Below are positions 63,602 to 64,000 of a stretch of 64,000 nucleotides of DNA, one piece after another. Origin of the DNA: Vogesella sp. LIG4 (GTDB lineage: Bacteria > Pseudomonadota > Gammaproteobacteria > Burkholderiales > Chromobacteriaceae); the NCBI RefSeq assembly GCF_900090205.1, contig NZ_LT607802.1:3998879-4062878 (forward strand). Reading direction: 5' to 3'. The translations under genes and the position numbers were made by a program. The number at the start of each line of letters is the position of its first letter. Position 1 is the first letter of the stretch. The notes under the pieces are model-generated. The model saw only the letters and a list, made by a program, of their open reading frames with translations, had not been told where the DNA came from and did no database searches.

Positions 63602-64000
63602 GCCCCGTCACCTCCACCGGCACTGGCATTGCTGCGACGGCGGCGGCGGCGCTTCTTGCGCTGCGCATCGCCACCCTCGCCCTGCTCCTTGCCGGCGGCA
63701 GCCGCCTCGGCGATCAGCTCCTGGCGGGTGTTGTGGTCGGCGTCCTGGAACTCGGACCACCATTGCACCATGTCGTGCGGCACTTCGCCCACTTCGGCGC
63801 GCAGGCTGTAGAAATCGAAGGCCGCACGGAAGCGCGGCTGCTCCAGGAAGCGGAACGGGCGCGCGCCGCCGCGGCTTTCGAAGCGCGGCTGCAGCGACCA
63901 GATCTCGCGCATGGTGGCGGAGAAGCGGCGCGGAATGGCGAAATCGTTGTCCTGCAGCGATTCCACCTCGCTCATTGCCAGCATCAGTGCCGGCAGCGAT
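63598..64000 (-). CDS. pcnB: Poly(A) polymerase I, C-terminal part (5' end outside window)
   Basis: The last 133 residues of a gene running in from the right edge. LPRRF-type segment (AIPRRFSATMREIWSLQPRF) and RFRAAFDFYSLRAE match the C-terminal domain of bacterial PcnB, and the highly basic end (KKRRRRRRSN) is typical. It overlaps folK by 4 nt; pcnB-folK is a common pair. Confidence 0.85.
   Translation of the reverse strand, partial: SLPALMLAMSEVESLQDNDFAIPRRFSATMREIWSLQPRFESRGGARPFRFLEQPRFRAAFDFYSLRAEVGEVPHDMVQWWSEFQDADHNTRQELIAEAAAAGKEQGEGGDAQRKKRRRRRRSNASAGGGDGA

Overview
The window looks like chromosomal DNA of a GC-rich betaproteobacterium. Gene content (lolA-rarA-serS, a complete flgBCDEFGHIJKL block, yjcH-actP-acs, rnfBCD-nth, panBCD behind folK, tsaD, H-NS-type protein) fits Neisseriales, most likely a Chromobacteriaceae member such as Vogesella or Chromobacterium. 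This placement rests on gene order and protein character only; no marker search was possible.

Layout. 1-3.8 kb: end of an isochorismatase-type hydrolase, a YtcJ-type amidohydrolase and a tightly packed membrane mini-operon (two XapX proteins, DoxX, DUF1275). 3.9-7.2 kb: two tandem ornithine-cyclodeaminase paralogues, the second translationally coupled to a PLP dehydratase. 7.4-8.9 kb: adenine/adenosine deaminase and two identical tRNA-Ser(GGA) genes with a strong promoter. 9-15.5 kb: nadE, lolA, rarA, serS, fdhA. 15.8-26.9 kb: a CBS-PAS-GGDEF-EAL protein, a DUF5610-like protein, hrpA, two degenerate HD-GYP paralogues and an RluF-type pseudouridine synthase. 26.9-37.4 kb: the flagellar rod/hook operon read leftward from a sigma54-like promoter, with a candidate sigma28 promoter before flgKL. 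37.7-47.3 kb: OsmC-family protein, tsaD, ABC-F ATPase, M14 carboxypeptidase, a PilZ-like orphan, H-NS-type protein, ygfZ, a DMT exporter and a small unknown protein. 47.4-52.6 kb: a LysR regulator divergent from the acetate operon yjcH-actP-acs. 53-57.3 kb: rnfB-rnfC-rnfD-nth. 57.4-64 kb: a DegQ/MucD-type lipoprotein protease, rraA, a GFA-family protein, panD-panC-panB, a deoxynucleoside kinase, folK and the end of pcnB.

Two signals stand out. First, the 11-mer TGCGGCCAACC / GGTTGGCCGCA occurs exactly at least 36 times (counted by eye), in genes and between them, in both orientations and several reading frames. It sometimes forms inverted pairs at gene ends. Chance would give well under one copy. 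The pattern closely resembles a Neisseria-type DNA uptake sequence, with a different word. Second, the rnf locus appears reduced. rnfA, rnfG and rnfE are absent beside rnfBCD, RnfC has lost the glycine-rich NADH/FMN motif, and RnfD lacks the loop that carries covalent FMN, while all Fe-S ligands in RnfB and RnfC remain. The locus could be a Fe-S-only Rnf-like module next to the Fe-S DNA glycosylase Nth. Other features of note are two roughly 144-bp MITE-like elements, one of them sitting inside a motif pair, and a perfect 22-bp-arm hairpin between flgI and flgJ.
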